Of a stretch of DNA of 64,000 nt, positions 32,345-44,960 are shown piece by piece (within the stretch, counting starts at the first letter, position 1; each line of letters opens with the position of its first letter). A model generated the notes under the pieces. The model ran no database searches. It had not been told where the DNA came from and saw only the letters and a program-made list of their open reading frames with translations. The translations under genes and the position numbers were made by a program. This DNA comes from Blumeriella jaapii (lineage: Eukaryota > Ascomycota > Leotiomycetes > Helotiales > Drepanopezizaceae): the NCBI GenBank assembly GCA_009599575.1, contig VWND01000003.1, positions 62,001 to 126,000 on the forward strand. Reading direction: 5' to 3'.

Positions 32345-35300
32345 ATGCGTTACTTTAACGTTCGAAAGCTTTTTAATAGCGATTTATTAATAATTCCCGT
32401 TACACTTATCAAAAATAACCTTTTGTACAAAATAAAAGCGCTCGCCGACTTTAAAGCGAACGGTTATACGTTAATCGATTCGACGCTAATCAAATCTTTT
32501 TCTTTTTTTTTAAAACTTTTAATTCAATCCCTTCCGGCTCCTTTTTCTGTAAAAAGGTATAATAAAGCTCGTAACTATTTAATCATACATTTTACGCTTT
32601 TCAATTTTATTATTAACAATCGAATACAATCGTTTACTTCTTTTTTAATTACTAATTTCGAAAATTATAATATAATTCTAAAAAAAGCTTAATTAGCCGA
32701 ATATTAAATTTTATTAAACTGTAATAAACGCAAGCTTTATTGGCCGAAGTTTTACCCTTCCATAACCTTTTACGCTCGTTATATTAAAATTTCTTATTTG
32801 CATTTCCGAAAGATTTAATCTCGCTATCAAAACGACGCTGTAAAACGTAACAAAAACCTTAACCAATTATGGCAGACCTACGACGCTGTGCGAAGCGCGA
32901 AAAAGTCGAATTTTATTCGCGGTGCCAATTTTAATAACGACGCCAATAAAATAATACAAAAAATCACACCACCATTTTCCTAGGCTAACGATCCCTCTTC
33001 TATTATTTTTTATTCTTTTCTTTTCTCTTCGTCAAAACAGCTTCTTCGTTTTACGAAAAATAATTACATCAAAAACCGAAAAAAAGTTTTCGCCGCGATA
33101 GCCTTTCAGCTTAATATAATCGATAGTTTAAACAAACCACCTTCTGAACTTTCCAAACGATCAATTCGAAAACGAATTCTTTAATCTATTATTTATTCAA
33201 TTTCCATTTGCCAAATTATTACATACGCTTTCAAGCTAATCTTCAGAAAAAAAGCAATTAAAATATTTTTAACTTTTTTATACGAAATCGACAGAATATT
33301 AAACGACTTTACGTACAATACTTTTTTTAAAACCCAATTTTATAATCTTTTCGAACGTTTCAGAACGAATAAAATATCGATTTCGACCTTTTCAATCAGC
33401 TTAGCAAAGCTAACTTCGAATAAACTTTTTCTCGAATCTTTTTCTTCGAAATACAAAAACCTCGAATACGTGTTTTCTAAAGCCGCCAATAACGAGCTAA
33501 CTCTTTACCGGCCTTACGATCATAAAATCGAGCTTATTATAAATAAAAAAAAGCTAAAATACACTTTTTTATATAAAATATCGATTCCAAAGCTCGAAAT
33601 TATCAAAACTTATTTGCAAAACAACTTTAACAAAAGCTTTATCGAATCTTTTACCGCTTTTTTCGCTGCTCCAATGCTTTTCGCCAAAAAACCCGACGGT
33701 TTACTGCGTTTTTATATCGATTATCGAGTTTTTAACAATATCATTCGTAAAAATCGCTACCCCTTCCCTTTTATCGATAAAACCTTTGCTTGTTTTTCGA
33801 AAGCGCGAATCTTTACAAAATTCGATATTCGTTAAGCTTTTCACAAAATTCGAATAAACCCTGCTAATAAAAAACTAACGACGTTTCGTACGCGTTACGG
33901 CGCTTATAAATGCAAAATACTATTTTTTAACTTTATTAATAAACCCGCAATTTATCAACGCTATATAAACGACGTTTTTTCGATTATTTAAACGATTTCT
34001 GCATTGCATATCTAAACGACATTTTTATTTATTCGTCCGACTTTTTAAAACACGCTATATACGTTCGCAAAATGCTTCAAAAGCTCGCTAACGCTGAATT
34101 ATAAACCGATATTCGGAAATCTGAATTCAACGTTACTCGGACCCGTTATTTAAGCTTTATTATTTCGACTAAAAACTTAGAAATAAATTTAAAAAAAGTT
34201 TTCGTAATCGCCTATTAAAAGCTTTTTATTATTATAAAAAATATACAAAGCTTTTTTGATTTTTGTAATTTCTACCGACGTTTTATTCGAAATTACGATA
34301 TAATTGCAAAGCTTTTAGTTTATTTAACCAAAGCTAACGTTTTTTACAATTTCACTTTTAAATATCAAAAAAGTTTCGACCTTTTTATATTAGCTTTTAC
34401 TACTGCATTAATTTTACAATATTACAAGCAAAACCTTTCTTGTATATTAAAAACTAACGCTTCCGACGGCGTAATAGCTTTTATGTTTTCGCAATTTTAT
34501 AGCGACGACTGGCTTTTAATCGCCTATTTCAGCAAAACCATAACTTTCGCAAAGCTAAACTACGTCGTATACGACAAAAAAATGCTCGCAATCGTAAGAT
34601 TTTTAAACAACTTTCGTATTAAACTAATTAGCTTAATTTATTAAATCAAAATTATTATTAATCATAAAGTTTTAAAATATTTTATAACCTCCAAACTTTT
34701 AAACGCTCGATAAGCACGCTAGGCCGAGCTCCTCGCCGACTACAATTTTCTTATTACGTACAAACCAAGTAAATATAACCTTCTAACTAACGCACTAACA
34801 CGTCGTATAAGCAAACTCGACCGCCAAAACAGTTTTAAACGCATTTAGCGCCTGCAAACCTTTTTTCGAACCGATTAAATCGATCACCGCCTTTTAATTA
34901 AAAAACTTCGACCTTCCACGGCTTCCGAAACAATTGTTTTTATCGTTGAAATAGCTAATCTTTTTCCCGCATTTCATATCGTTAATCAGCTTTTCTACGC
35001 TAATCGCACAGCTAGCAGCCTAATGGCCCTCCGAAAAAAAGCTGTACGAAACGCTACGAAAAAAACGACGCTAACAATATTCCGTTTTCGTATATATTTA
35101 AACGCGACCTGCTGCTATATCACGATCGCCTAATAATACCAAACGTCGATCACCTTCGTTTGGCCCTTATACGAAAAATACACGACCAAATTTCTACCGC
35201 TCACCCCAGCGCTCGCAAAACTACGCAATTGCTTTCGAACCAATACTATTAGCGAAATATAACAACCTTTGTAAAATAATACTATCGCAACTACCACGCT

Positions 35301-36583
35301 TATCGAAAAAATTCTATTCCAAAAGATAAGCGCCCCGGCTTCCTTCAGCTTTTTCCTGTTTCTAACCACCTTTAAAAGCACGTTACAATAAACTTTTGCA
35401 ACTTTAACAAAAAGAAACACGATTACGATAACGTATTCGTAATAATAAATCGCTTTTCCAAGCAAGCCATTTCGATTTCTTACCACAAAAATATTAACGC
35501 TCGAAGCTTCGCCAAACTATATATATTTTATATATATAAGTATTTTAGCCTTTCAAAAAGTATTATTAGCGATCGTAGCTTTTAATATTAATCTACCTTC
35601 TAGTCTGAATTAAACAAAATACTCGATACGCAATTAAAGCTTTCGACAGCCGTTTATCCTAAAACCGATAATCAAACCGAAATTTACAATTAATATTTAT
35701 AAAAACGCTTTCGATTCTTCGTAAACTTTTATTAAAACGATTAAAGCGAATTTTTTTTAATAATAAATTTCGCCCAAATAATATTTTCTTACGAAAATCT
35801 AAATAACCTTTTATTTTTTGAAATTGTATACGGTTATATTTTCCATACCAATTGAAACTGAAAGCTCGATACTTTCCTTTCTCCCAACCTTTTATATAAG
35901 CTAAACGCAAACGAAGCTCGTGCGTACGCTCGCCGCCATTACGACGCTTAAAACCTTGCCAAATCGCACTTTTAATAAGTCCACGACAAAATAAAAAAAA
36001 ATGTAAATAAATCTCGCCGCGCGATCGATTTTAACGTTAGCGATTACGTATAACTCGATATACGTTTATTTCCGACCTTCCGGCCCTTTCGCAAGCTCGA
36101 CAATTTTATAAACGACCCTTTTAAAATTATAGCCAAAATTTTCGATAACGCTTTTAAGCTAAACCTTTCTAATATTATAAACGTACACCCAGTTTTTCAC
36201 GCTAATCGATTGCGTAAAACAGCTAACGACGCGTTTTAAAACAAATTAATTCAATTCTTAAATCTATTAATATAACTAATAAGCTTAAATACAAAATCGA
36301 AAAATTAATCGCTTATCGAATGCAACGGAAAACCCTTTAGTACCGAGTTTTTTAGGTAGGTTTAAATAAAAATCTCACGTAGTACCCCGCGTCTGACTTT
36401 ATATACGCTCCTTTAAAAATGCGCGACTTCCACTTAGCGCATAAAAAGCTTTCCGGTCCTTTTGCAAAACTTATAAACTGGCTAAAAGCGTATTCCGAAG
36501 ATTTAAACTCGTACGATCATTTGGATAGCGACGTACCAATAGACAAAAGCTCGAGGACGCGCTTTTTTCGGACGGAAAAATAA
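32345..36583 (+). pseudogene. pol: A3 pol remnant: protease, RT, RNase H, integrase, chromodomain
   Basis: Protease at 32345-32690, MRYFNVRKLFNSD then ALADFKANGY (DSG changed to DFK). RT from about 33470, HKIELI, LFAKKPDGLLRFYIDYR, then YLNDIFIYSS near 34010 (YLDD to YLND). RNase H with TNASDGVIAF-like KTNASDGVIAF near 34450 and SKTITFAKLNYVVYDKKM. Integrase with Cys-rich remnant, and TDNQTE near 35660 keeping the catalytic Glu. GPF/Y module RPFRKLDN near 36085, then the chromodomain with KYKIEKLIAYRMQRKT near 36285 and the tail FAKLINWLKAYSEDLNSYD near 36465. Ends at the polypurine tract ggacggaaaaataa. Confidence 0.9.
32915..32947 (+). repeat. 33-bp palindromic motif, A site, in A3
   Basis: Starts ATTCGCGGTGCCAATTT, ends GACGCCAAT; reads IRGANFNNDAN in the pol frame. 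Confidence 0.82.
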
Positions 36584-36848
36584 TGTAACGACTCATTCGT
36601 TTGCCCCTCGCGTCACCCCAGCAACTACGTATAATTGCAAGCTTCTTGGTCTTCTGGTGGATCTCCCATCAACTGTGGAGACTATCATATATATAAGGCT
36701 CTCTTCTCTTAGCAACCTCTGCCCTCTGCAATTGTTGATTCTAAGTAAATATCTTTGTTACAAAACCAAAGGCTCGTTTCTTTATACCATATGAACACGG
36801 CGACCAGTTGACTGATCTCCCAGCCCTTCGACTGATTAGATCGTTACA
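36584..36848 (+). repeat. A3 3' LTR
   Basis: 265 bp, TGTAACGACTCATTCG to AGATCGTTACA, preceded by the polypurine tract and followed by the ATATT duplication. Confidence 0.95.
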
Positions 36849-37500
36849 ATATTATTTGTATTGCGGCGAAAGCAATTATAGCATTTTCGATGGTTTCGAT
36901 TGCAAACGATTATTTTCGAATTATTTTGTGAAATAGTTTTTTTTATAAGCTTCGGAGCCTTTTCAAAAGCATTCGTCGGTAAACAACCGTAGTCCGACCT
37001 ATCGGTTTTATACGAAGCAAAAGCGTTAATCGGTTTTAATCACGACGAATTAATCGATTATTTTTACGATTTTAATACAAGATTTTTCAGCGCTTTTTGC
37101 AAAGCGTAAAACTACGTTTAGAAGCTAAAATTTATTATTTACGAAGAAAAATCGTAAAAAGCATTCGTCGCGGCGACGCCTAATAATATTATCGACGAAA
37201 AAGTTATTAAAACGTTCGTAAATTTAAACGATACTTCGATTAATATTTTATCGAGCCATTTTTCAAAAAAGCAAAATAAACAAAATAATTCAAACGATAA
37301 GCGAAACGTTATTTTTCCGCAGAAGCCAATAGCAAAAAGACCAAAAGCGGGTTAGAAAACCGAAGAAATATAAAGCTAAAAAGTTCGGTTTTAATTAATT
37401 AATTTTTAAATTATATAAAATAAACTAAATTGTATTTATTAGAATTATGTTTTTTTTTGGTCGTAATTAAAAACGATTACGTATATTATTTAGGATAGAA

Positions 37501-37765
37501 TATAAAACGGTGATACCTTGTATTAATAAAAATTGGTAGTTAGCTATGATCGAGGCATGGACTTTTCCGAAACCCTCTGCCATTGATTACTTTTAACAGG
37601 TATAAAAGCAAAGCATTTCTTTAGATAATATTATAAATACGCAGTCCAATTTATACTTTTATTTATTTTTCTTTTTCTTTTTTCAGTCTTTTCTAAGGAT
37701 TTCCTAGACTATCTTACCCACCGATATATGGCCGTATCAGTCTGGTTTTCCCACCTACTTTTATA
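37501..37765 (+). repeat. B1 3' LTR
   Basis: 265 bp, TATAAAACGGTGATACC to CCTACTTTTATA, preceded by the purine run aggatagaa. Element Z protease resumes right after it. Confidence 0.93.
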
Positions 37766-40758
37766 ATAATACTACGAATTAACTTTTGTTTTATTTATTA
37801 ACCTACGTAAATTTACCGTAGTTAACGAACGCTTTTCCATTTACGGCGATATTACTTATTAAGTTTCTTTTTAAATTAATACCGCCGGCCATATCGAATT
37901 AATTACAACTTTTATTATAATATTAGGAAAATACGATTTTATTTTAGAAAAGCCCTGGCTTCGGATATATAACTTTTATATTAATTAAATCACGAACACT
38001 TTTTGTTTTAATTTAGATTTTTGCCGTACGAATTATTTACTTTAACGCATTTATTAATTGGCCGTTTTAAGTTTAGTTTAGAAACGTTATTTTTATAAAA
38101 CCGTCGTTTTACCAGTTATATTTCGTCGTACAAAAGCAGCTGTATTTATTACTTTGGCCTTTTAACCAGAAGTCGAGGTATTTTCAGCTTTTTTATACGA
38201 AATTAATTAATAATTATATAAACTAAGCGTTTTAACCGACGAATCTTTTTTTATTATATTATTTAAAATCGATTAATTGCAAAAAAATAAGCTTTTTCAA
38301 ATTGCACGATAATAATTTTCAGCCGAATTTTATTTCGCTAAAGCTTTATTAAAAGATATTCGTTTAGCTTTTTAAATCAAACCGCTAATCGATTCTCGAA
38401 TAAAACTCTTTTTTTATTATTATTATTATTTAGCCGCTTTTGATTTTATCGAAGCTAATAAATTTATATTTTATAAAAAAAAAGCGTTGATTATACGATA
38501 AAACTTCGATTTGGAGCAATACTTTTATACGGTTTTTTGTATAATATATTAATCGACGAATTTTAAGTTTTACGCAAATTTTTTAAAAAAAAACTTCGAA
38601 AAAAACCGGATCCGAGCGAGCTTTTTTTTTCGCAGCCTTTTCAATTCTATTCGCGAAAAAACCAAAAAAAAAACTACGATTTTGCGTCGATTATAAAACT
38701 TTTAACGCTATTATAATTAAAAACCGATACTTTTAATTATTAATTTAAAAAACGCTTTTACGATTAAGCAAAGCCAAATATTATACTAAATTCGACGTTT
38801 TCGCCGCTTTTAATAAAATTCGAATAAAAAAAAACTATAAATAACTTATTATATTTAATACGAGATATAATTTGTTCGAGTTTTTAATTATGCTTTTCGG
38901 ATTATACAACGCTTTCGCCACGTTTTAATTTCGTATAAACGATATTTTACGATTTTATTTAAATATTTTTTGCATAGCTTATATAAACGATATTTTAGTT
39001 TATTAAACGATTTTCAAAAACACAAAAAACACGTTAACTTTGTTTTTTAAGCTTTTTCTGACGCGGGCCTATAATTAAATATAAAAAAGTGCGAATTCGA
39101 AATTTAAAACATCGTTTATTTTAAAATAATTATTTTTATTATTAAAATCAAAATAAACTTTAAAAAGCTCGAAGCGATTACGGGCTGAAATCTTTTTTTC
39201 AACGTTAAAAACGTATAAGCGTTTTTAGATTTTGCGAATTTTTATCGACGATTTATTAAAAGTTTTTTTAAAATCGTTATTTTTTTAATAAATTTAACGA
39301 AAAAAAATATTAAATAAAACTTTAACAACGATTATATAAAAGCTTTCGAATTTCTTAAATCAGCTTTTACGACTGCATTTACGTTGTTTTATTTCAACTT
39401 TAATAAAAAGATATTCGTTGAAACTAACGCTTTTAATTACGATTTTTCAAAAAATTTTTCTTAAAAAAACGATATAAAAATATTTTATCCAATCGCTTTT
39501 ATATCGAAAAAGTTCGATTTTGCCGAATATAATTACGAAATTTATAATAAAAAACTTTTCGCTATTATACGTTGCTTCGAAAGTTAGCGAGCCGAATTAC
39601 AAAAAACTGCTTATTTAATTCGAATATTTATAAACTATCGAAATTTAAAATATTTCATAACGACTAAGCAATTTAATAAGCGTTAAATACGCTAAAGCAA
39701 ATTTTTAGCTAGTTTTGATTTTGTAATTATATTTAAATTTAAAAAACAAAATAGCAAATCTGACTTTTTAACTCGACGCTTTTAAAACCTTTTTCAAAAC
39801 TTTTCAAACGAAAAAATTCAGTTTCAAAATCAAACCTTTTTTAAAAAACATTATCTGACCGAAGTTTTAACCGTTTCCGGCTTCGCTAAAACAATCCGAA
39901 GCAAACGACGAAAAGCTTTCACGACTTTTGAATAAATACTATTTTATTAATAAGCTATAAATCGCTATTAAAAAAAATGCTTAAATTAAAAAGTATTTCG
40001 AAATCCAAAACGTTATAATTTTTTAAATGCGTTATACGCAATAATAAGTTGTATTTTCGAAACCGATTTTACGTCTTCGATACACCGAATTTAAACGTTT
40101 CTATCCGTACCTAGCTTTTACAAATAGCCTATGATTTAATAAAAACAGACTATTTTAACAAAAACAAACTTTACGAAATTATTAATAAAAATTATTATTA
40201 GCTATTAATTTCCGAAAATTGCAAAAAATTTATTCGCAATTGCAACGGCTACTTTCGTAATACAAACACTAATCAACGCTATTAAAAACTTCTCAAACTT
40301 TTACCTATTTTTTTACGCCGTTGAAGCTATATATCGGTCGATTTTATAAACTTTTTTTTAATAAAAAAGCATAAAAATCGAAACAATCTGATTATAATAA
40401 TAATTTATCGCTTTATTAAAAAATAATATTATATAATCTGCTATACAGTTATAAAAACGACAGATTTAACCAAATTATTTTGCAGAAATATCTGGCGTTT
40501 ATATAATCTTTCCGATTTTATAATTTCAGACCGAAGTTTCCTGTTTGTTTTACAATTTTAGAAAGCTATTAATTACCGTTTCGGAACCAATATTACGCTA
40601 TCCATTAGCTTTTACTTCGAAACAAACGGCCAAACCGAAAACACGAACGCTTATTTACTTTTTTATTTAAAACAATTCGTCGAATACGCTTAAAAAGATT
40701 AAAAAAACTAGCTTTTTTTAGCTGAATTCGCAGCGAATAACGCTGTAAACGCTTTTAC
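37766..40758 (+). pseudogene. pol: Element Z pol: protease end, RT, RNase H, integrase (cut)
   Basis: After YYELTFVL comes the protease end ILGKYDFILEKPWLR near 37920, a motif specific to this clade. RT has [20 protein letters not shown] near 38650 and YINDILVY near 38980 (YVDD to YIND). RT thumb [12 protein letters not shown] near 39225. RNase H starts ETNAFNYD (ETDAS equivalent) near 39420. Integrase: C-x-x-C remnant near 40220, D in VDFINFF (about 40339), D in ISDRS (about 40530) and E in NGQTENT (about 40630), all three still present. The frame ends at FLAEFAANNAVNAFT, where B2 is inserted; the C-terminus is beyond the window. Confidence 0.88.
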
Positions 40759-41025
40759 TGTAAAAGTAGGTAGGAAAACCAGACTGATACGGCCACATGT
40801 CGGTGGGTAAAATAGTCTAGGGAATCCCTAGAAAAGACTGTAAAAAGGAAAAGAAAAATAAGTAAAAATATAAATTAAACTGCGTATTTATAATATTATT
40901 TAAAGGGGTGCTTTGCTTTTATACCTGTTAAAAATAATTAATAACAAAGGGTTTCGAAAGGGTCCATGCCTCGACCATAGCTAAAATTATTAACTTTTAT
41001 TAATACAAAATATTACCGTTTTATA
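40759..41025 (-). repeat. B2 3' LTR
   Basis: 267 bp, TGTAAAAGTAGGTAGG to ACCGTTTTATA in window orientation, flanked inside by the purine tract (sense ggaacagaa). It cuts the Z integrase after the codons for NAFT. Confidence 0.93.
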
Positions 41026-44000
41026 TTCTGTTCCAAATAATATACGTAATCGTTTTTAACTACGACCAAAAAAAAACATAATTCTAATAAATGCAATTTA
41101 GTCTATTTTATTTGATTTAAAAACCAATCAATTACAAACCGAACTTTTTAATTCTACGCTCTTTTAATCTTTTAATCCGTTTTTGGCCTTTTTGCTATTA
41201 GCTTTTGCGAAAAAATAGCGTTTCGCTTATCGTTTAAATTATTTTATTTATTCTGCTTTTTTAAAAAATAGCTCGATAAAATATCAATCGAAATATCGTT
41301 TTGTTTTACGAATATTCTGATAGCTTTTTCGTCGATAATATTATTAAATATCGCCGCGACAAATATTTTTCACGACTTTTCTCCGTAAATAATAAATTCC
41401 AGCTTTTATACGTAATTCTACGCTTTGCAAAAAACGCTGAAAAGTCTTATATTAAAATCGTAAAAATAATCGATCAATTCGTCGTAATTAAAATTAATTA
41501 ACGCTTTTGCTTCGCGTAAAACTAATAAATCGAACTACGATTATTTACCGACGAATACTTTTAAAAAAGCTCTGAAACCTATAAAAAAAACTATTCCACG
41601 AAATAATTCGAAAATAATCGTTTGCAATCGAAATCACCGAAAATATTATAATTGCTTTCGTCGCAAAACAAACAATATTAAATTATTTATCGAAACGTCG
41701 TTTTCGAAATAATTTTTATATTTTTGCGCCGTATAATTATTCGAATAAATCAGCATCGCGCCGTCGATTTCTTAAATTCTGAATTTAACGAAAACCTTTT
41801 GCTTAATCGAAAAGCTGACAAAAATCATTTTATTTTCCATTTCGTAATCTTCGGTTTCGTAATCCGATAAAATAGCTAAAGCCATTGTTTTAAACGCGTT
41901 AAAATACGAAAAAGCTAGGCTTTTTTAAATAATTTTAATTAATTTAGCGTCGTAATATAATTGCAAATAAACTTCGATTATTTCCGAATTATATACGAAT
42001 ATAAGCAGAACGTAATAATCGAAAATAACGTCGGTAAAATCTTCGATTTTTTTTTTTTTTTAAAAATCGGCGATATCGAATTTTATAATTGTAATACGGT
42101 CGGAATCAGCGAAATCTAAAGCGATCGGAACGTCAGAATATATTACGAAGCAGCAGTTTTCAAAGTTTCGAATAATTAAAACAGCGAAATAAAAGCCGGG
42201 ATGCATTTTAAAAGCTTATTAAATAAAATTATAAAACATATTAACGAAAAAAGCTATAAGCGCTTTTTAAGTTTTAATTAATCGGAAATAATATTTGTAT
42301 ATAATTTTTTTTTTTTTTATAAAATGCAATAATAATTTGTTTTTTCCGTTATAAAACCTTACGTAATTAACGAATTCGCAGTTTAATTCAAATAAATTTT
42401 AAAATATATTTTCGGTTAAAAAACCAAAAAAGTCGGCTTTTAAAAATATTCGTTGCTTTTATTTTTTTACGTTTTAATCGAGTTTTATAATCGCGCTGAA
42501 AGCTTTAGGATTTGTTTTAAAATTTGCGTAGCCTAAATAAATCTTAATACGCGCTTAAATAATTTTCGCAGTTTTTCGTCGAAATATAAATTAATTATTA
42601 AAATCAATTTCGAACACGTCGTAATTCGAATTTCTGATAACAGCGAATCGATTAACAAAGCCGATAACGTTAACTTTTTTTATAATTAAATCGCAATACG
42701 CCGCGTAATAATATACGTAAAAATAATAAAATTTATCGTTTTTTTTAGCGTTAACGTTATTTGTAAAAACGAAATTAAAAAATCGAAGTTTTTTAACGAA
42801 AAAAAACTCGAATAAAAACGAATCACCGTTTTCAAAAAAAATTTTTATTTATTTTAACGTATTATATTTGCAATTTTCCGAAAAAAGCTTAATTTAATTT
42901 TCGTTCGAAGCAAAAAAAAAAAAGCTTACGAATTTATTTAATTTTTATATAAAAGTATCGAAATAAAACTTTTAAATCGTTTCGTCGTCGAAAGCGAAAA
43001 TTTTAAGCAAAATAATTTGATTTTATACTTTTTATATAATTTTTTCCGCGATAATTTCGATATTTTTTTTTAAGTTTTTTCGGTCGAATCGTATAATAAT
43101 CGAAATTTTAAATGCTTTTATTAAAATTTAAAATATTAATAATAATAATACGACGTTTTTAAACGCAGCAAGCGTTTTTAATATTTGCGTATTTAATTTC
43201 GAAAAATCAAATTCAAAATCGTTTAAATTTTTTTTTTCGGAATGCCGGCGTTTTTTAAATCTGATTTCGTAAAATCGTCGCGTTTTTTATTAATTAGCTT
43301 AAAAGCTATAGCTCGGCGTCGATTTCCGGCTGTTTTTATTCGCAATGCCTTTTTTGTTAACGACGCGAATAATTTTCTTTTCCGAACAAAAAAAGTTTCG
43401 GAAATATCGGCGCGTTTTTTTATATTTTTTATTTTTATTTTTTTCGAAATCGTTTTTATAAATATAATAAATTTTTTATATTCGAATAAGCGGTTATTTA
43501 TTATTACGCTTTTGATTTCGTTTTCGGATTCGTTTTCGATAATTAAAAATAAAAATCGCCGAATTATTTTAGTTATTTTAAAAATATTAATTGCTACCGC
43601 GTATATTTTTTCGAATTAAACGAAAATAATATTAGCTTTTTCGTTTTTTTCGTCGTTGTAAATTTAAAATATCGGAATAGCGTCGTTTTTTTTTTCGGTA
43701 TAAAAATGCCGCATTTAATAACGCTTAATTTTTTGCTTTAAAAAAAAATTAAATTTAAAATTTCGCAGCCGATTAAAACTTTTTTTAACAATTATATAAC
43801 GTCGTCGACCAATTTGCAAACAGCTGTAAAAAAACCTGTAAATCTACGGACTTTTGAATTATTAGCTTTTAAAATTTACGTTTTAAAAATATAAGCGTTT
43901 AATATTTAAACTTTTTTTTTTTTTTTCGTAAAAGTAATAATTTCGAAAAAGCGAGCGAAATGCCGAAATAAAATAACACCGGTAATTTTGCTAAAAACGT

Positions 44001-44450
44001 ATTTTTAAATTTTTTTTTTTGTTAATTTAGCAAAAAGCGCAAAACTCGGTTTATTACTTTTTTTTTATTATTTCGAACTTTTTTTGCTCCGGCGAAAACT
44101 TTTAAAACGTTATCGTAATTTAGCAGAAATTTGTCGTAATTAAAGCTTTTACGAACGAATTTAATTTTAACGAAGCTTTCGTAATCGAATAAAAATTCGT
44201 TAATATTTTCAATTATTATATCGAATTATTTTATAAATATTTTTACGAAAACTGCTTATTAATTTGAAATAACGATATTATATATTTATTTAAACTCGGA
44301 AAAATTACGTATAATAATTCCGTTCCAAAAAAAATTAAAAATAAATTTGCTAAATTTAACAACGCTTTGCTTAAAAAACGATATAATATCGATAAGTTTG
44401 TTAATTAAAAAAATATATTATATTTATTAAAAAATAATTAAAAAAAAATA
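41026..44450 (-). pseudogene. B2 third reading frame, product unknown
   Basis: Co-linear with the B1 third frame, here not interrupted by an A element, so it spans about 3.4 kb. It shows that the region is a regular part of the family. More heavily mutated than in B1. No function recognised. Confidence 0.6.
43338..43370 (+). repeat. 33-bp palindromic motif, B site 4, in B2
   Basis: Plus strand starts ATTCGCAATGCC, ends AACGACGCGAAT. Confidence 0.7.
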
Positions 44451-44960
44451 CGAAAATTATAAAATATTTGTATTCAAAAGTCAGGGAAATCCGTATGCTA
44501 TTTTTTTAATAAATTATATTTATTTAAATAAGCACCCGTTTAAAACAACGAAAAAAACAAATAATACAAAAAGTAGCAAATAATAAAATGCATAAAAAAT
44601 AGTTTTCGTAAAATATACGAATAATATAAATATATTAAATATGCGGCTTAAATATATACAAAACTTTTGTTTTAATAAACAAAAATAAAATCAAACAAAA
44701 AAAAGTATAATAAATATCCTAAATAATATAAAAAAAAATCTTAAAAATAAACAGTATATATAAAACAAAATAATTAAATTATATATAAGCAAGCAAAACA
44801 AAAACAGTAAAACAGTATATAAAAAAAAAAAAAAATAAATAATAAAAATAATAAAACAATTAATAAACAATTTTATAAACACTTTTCTCCTTTTCGGTTA
44901 TAAATAAAATCACAATTTAAATTATATTTTTAATAGCGGAATTATCGTTCGGTTGTTTTC
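44451..44960 (-). other. AT-only spacer of B2
   Basis: Counterpart of 27147-27532, on the minus strand. Long A-rich runs on the plus strand, no gene. Confidence 0.7.

Larger units (their letters stand above)
30441..36848 (+). mobile_element. A3: full-length A-family chromovirus in B1
   Basis: 6,408 bp, LTRs 30441-30705 and 36584-36848, flanked by ATATT (30436-30440 and 36849-36853). The uninterrupted target can be seen in B2 near 41660-41680. It is the copy with the best preserved C content on the plus strand: changes are mostly G-to-A. Confidence 0.97.
27533..37440 (+). pseudogene. B1 third reading frame after pol, product unknown
   Basis: Two segments, 27533-30440 and 36854-37440, separated by A3. 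One frame can be followed from about 27890 to 30060 through RIP-type stops only, including a stop-free stretch of 143 codons at 28661-29089; a +1 shift near 30060 leads into the part that ends at A3, and it continues after A3 to a Lys-rich end (PQKPIAKRPKAG). About 1,000 codons in all. Features seen: a basic region near 28740-28880, a CYFHVCYYAAYC cluster near 29390, ALDFAGPDRI near 29995. No signal peptide or clear membrane segment. B2 carries the same region at 41026-44450, so it belongs to the family. I do not recognise the protein; a captured gene or a family-specific accessory protein are both possible. Confidence 0.6.
20039..37765 (+). mobile_element. B1: full-length 11.3-kb B-family gypsy element, interrupted by A3
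   Basis: LTRs at 20039-20305 and 37501-37765, start TATAAAACGG (from TGTAAAACGG) and end CTTTTATA or TTTTTACA, giving TGTAAAA/TTTTACA inverted ends. ataa on both sides gives a 4-bp duplication (5 bp, ataat, if the LTR edge is shifted by one). Without A3 and its duplicated 5 bp it is about 11.3 kb: gag-pol in one frame, then a 0.7-kb AT-only stretch, then a long unrecognised frame. No chromodomain is seen. It sits in the protease of Z. Confidence 0.93.
5947..40758 (+). mobile_element. Element Z: Ty3/gypsy element split by three insertions
   Basis: Visible Z segments are 5947-6426, 18687-20038 and 37766-40758, about 4.8 kb in all. Joined in this order they read LTR, leader, Gag with zinc knuckle, protease, RT, RNase H and integrase on the plus strand. 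A1 separates the first two segments, B1 the second and third, and B2 cuts the integrase so that the end and the 3' LTR lie beyond the window. The protein frame runs across the B1 insertion (FINYFFV left, YYELTFVL right), which confirms the join. Z itself interrupts the B0 fragment. Confidence 0.87.

Noticed and set aside
30441..36848. Cytidine-deaminase editing of cDNA as the cause of G-to-A in A3
   Set aside because: A5, same family and orientation, shows the opposite polarity, and non-LTR flanks and nested layers are mutated as well; RIP explains both.
37172..37191. attcgtcgcggcgacgcc as a sixth site of the 33-bp motif
   Set aside because: Only a short GC-rich palindrome with different spacing; the B2 counterpart lacks motif ends.
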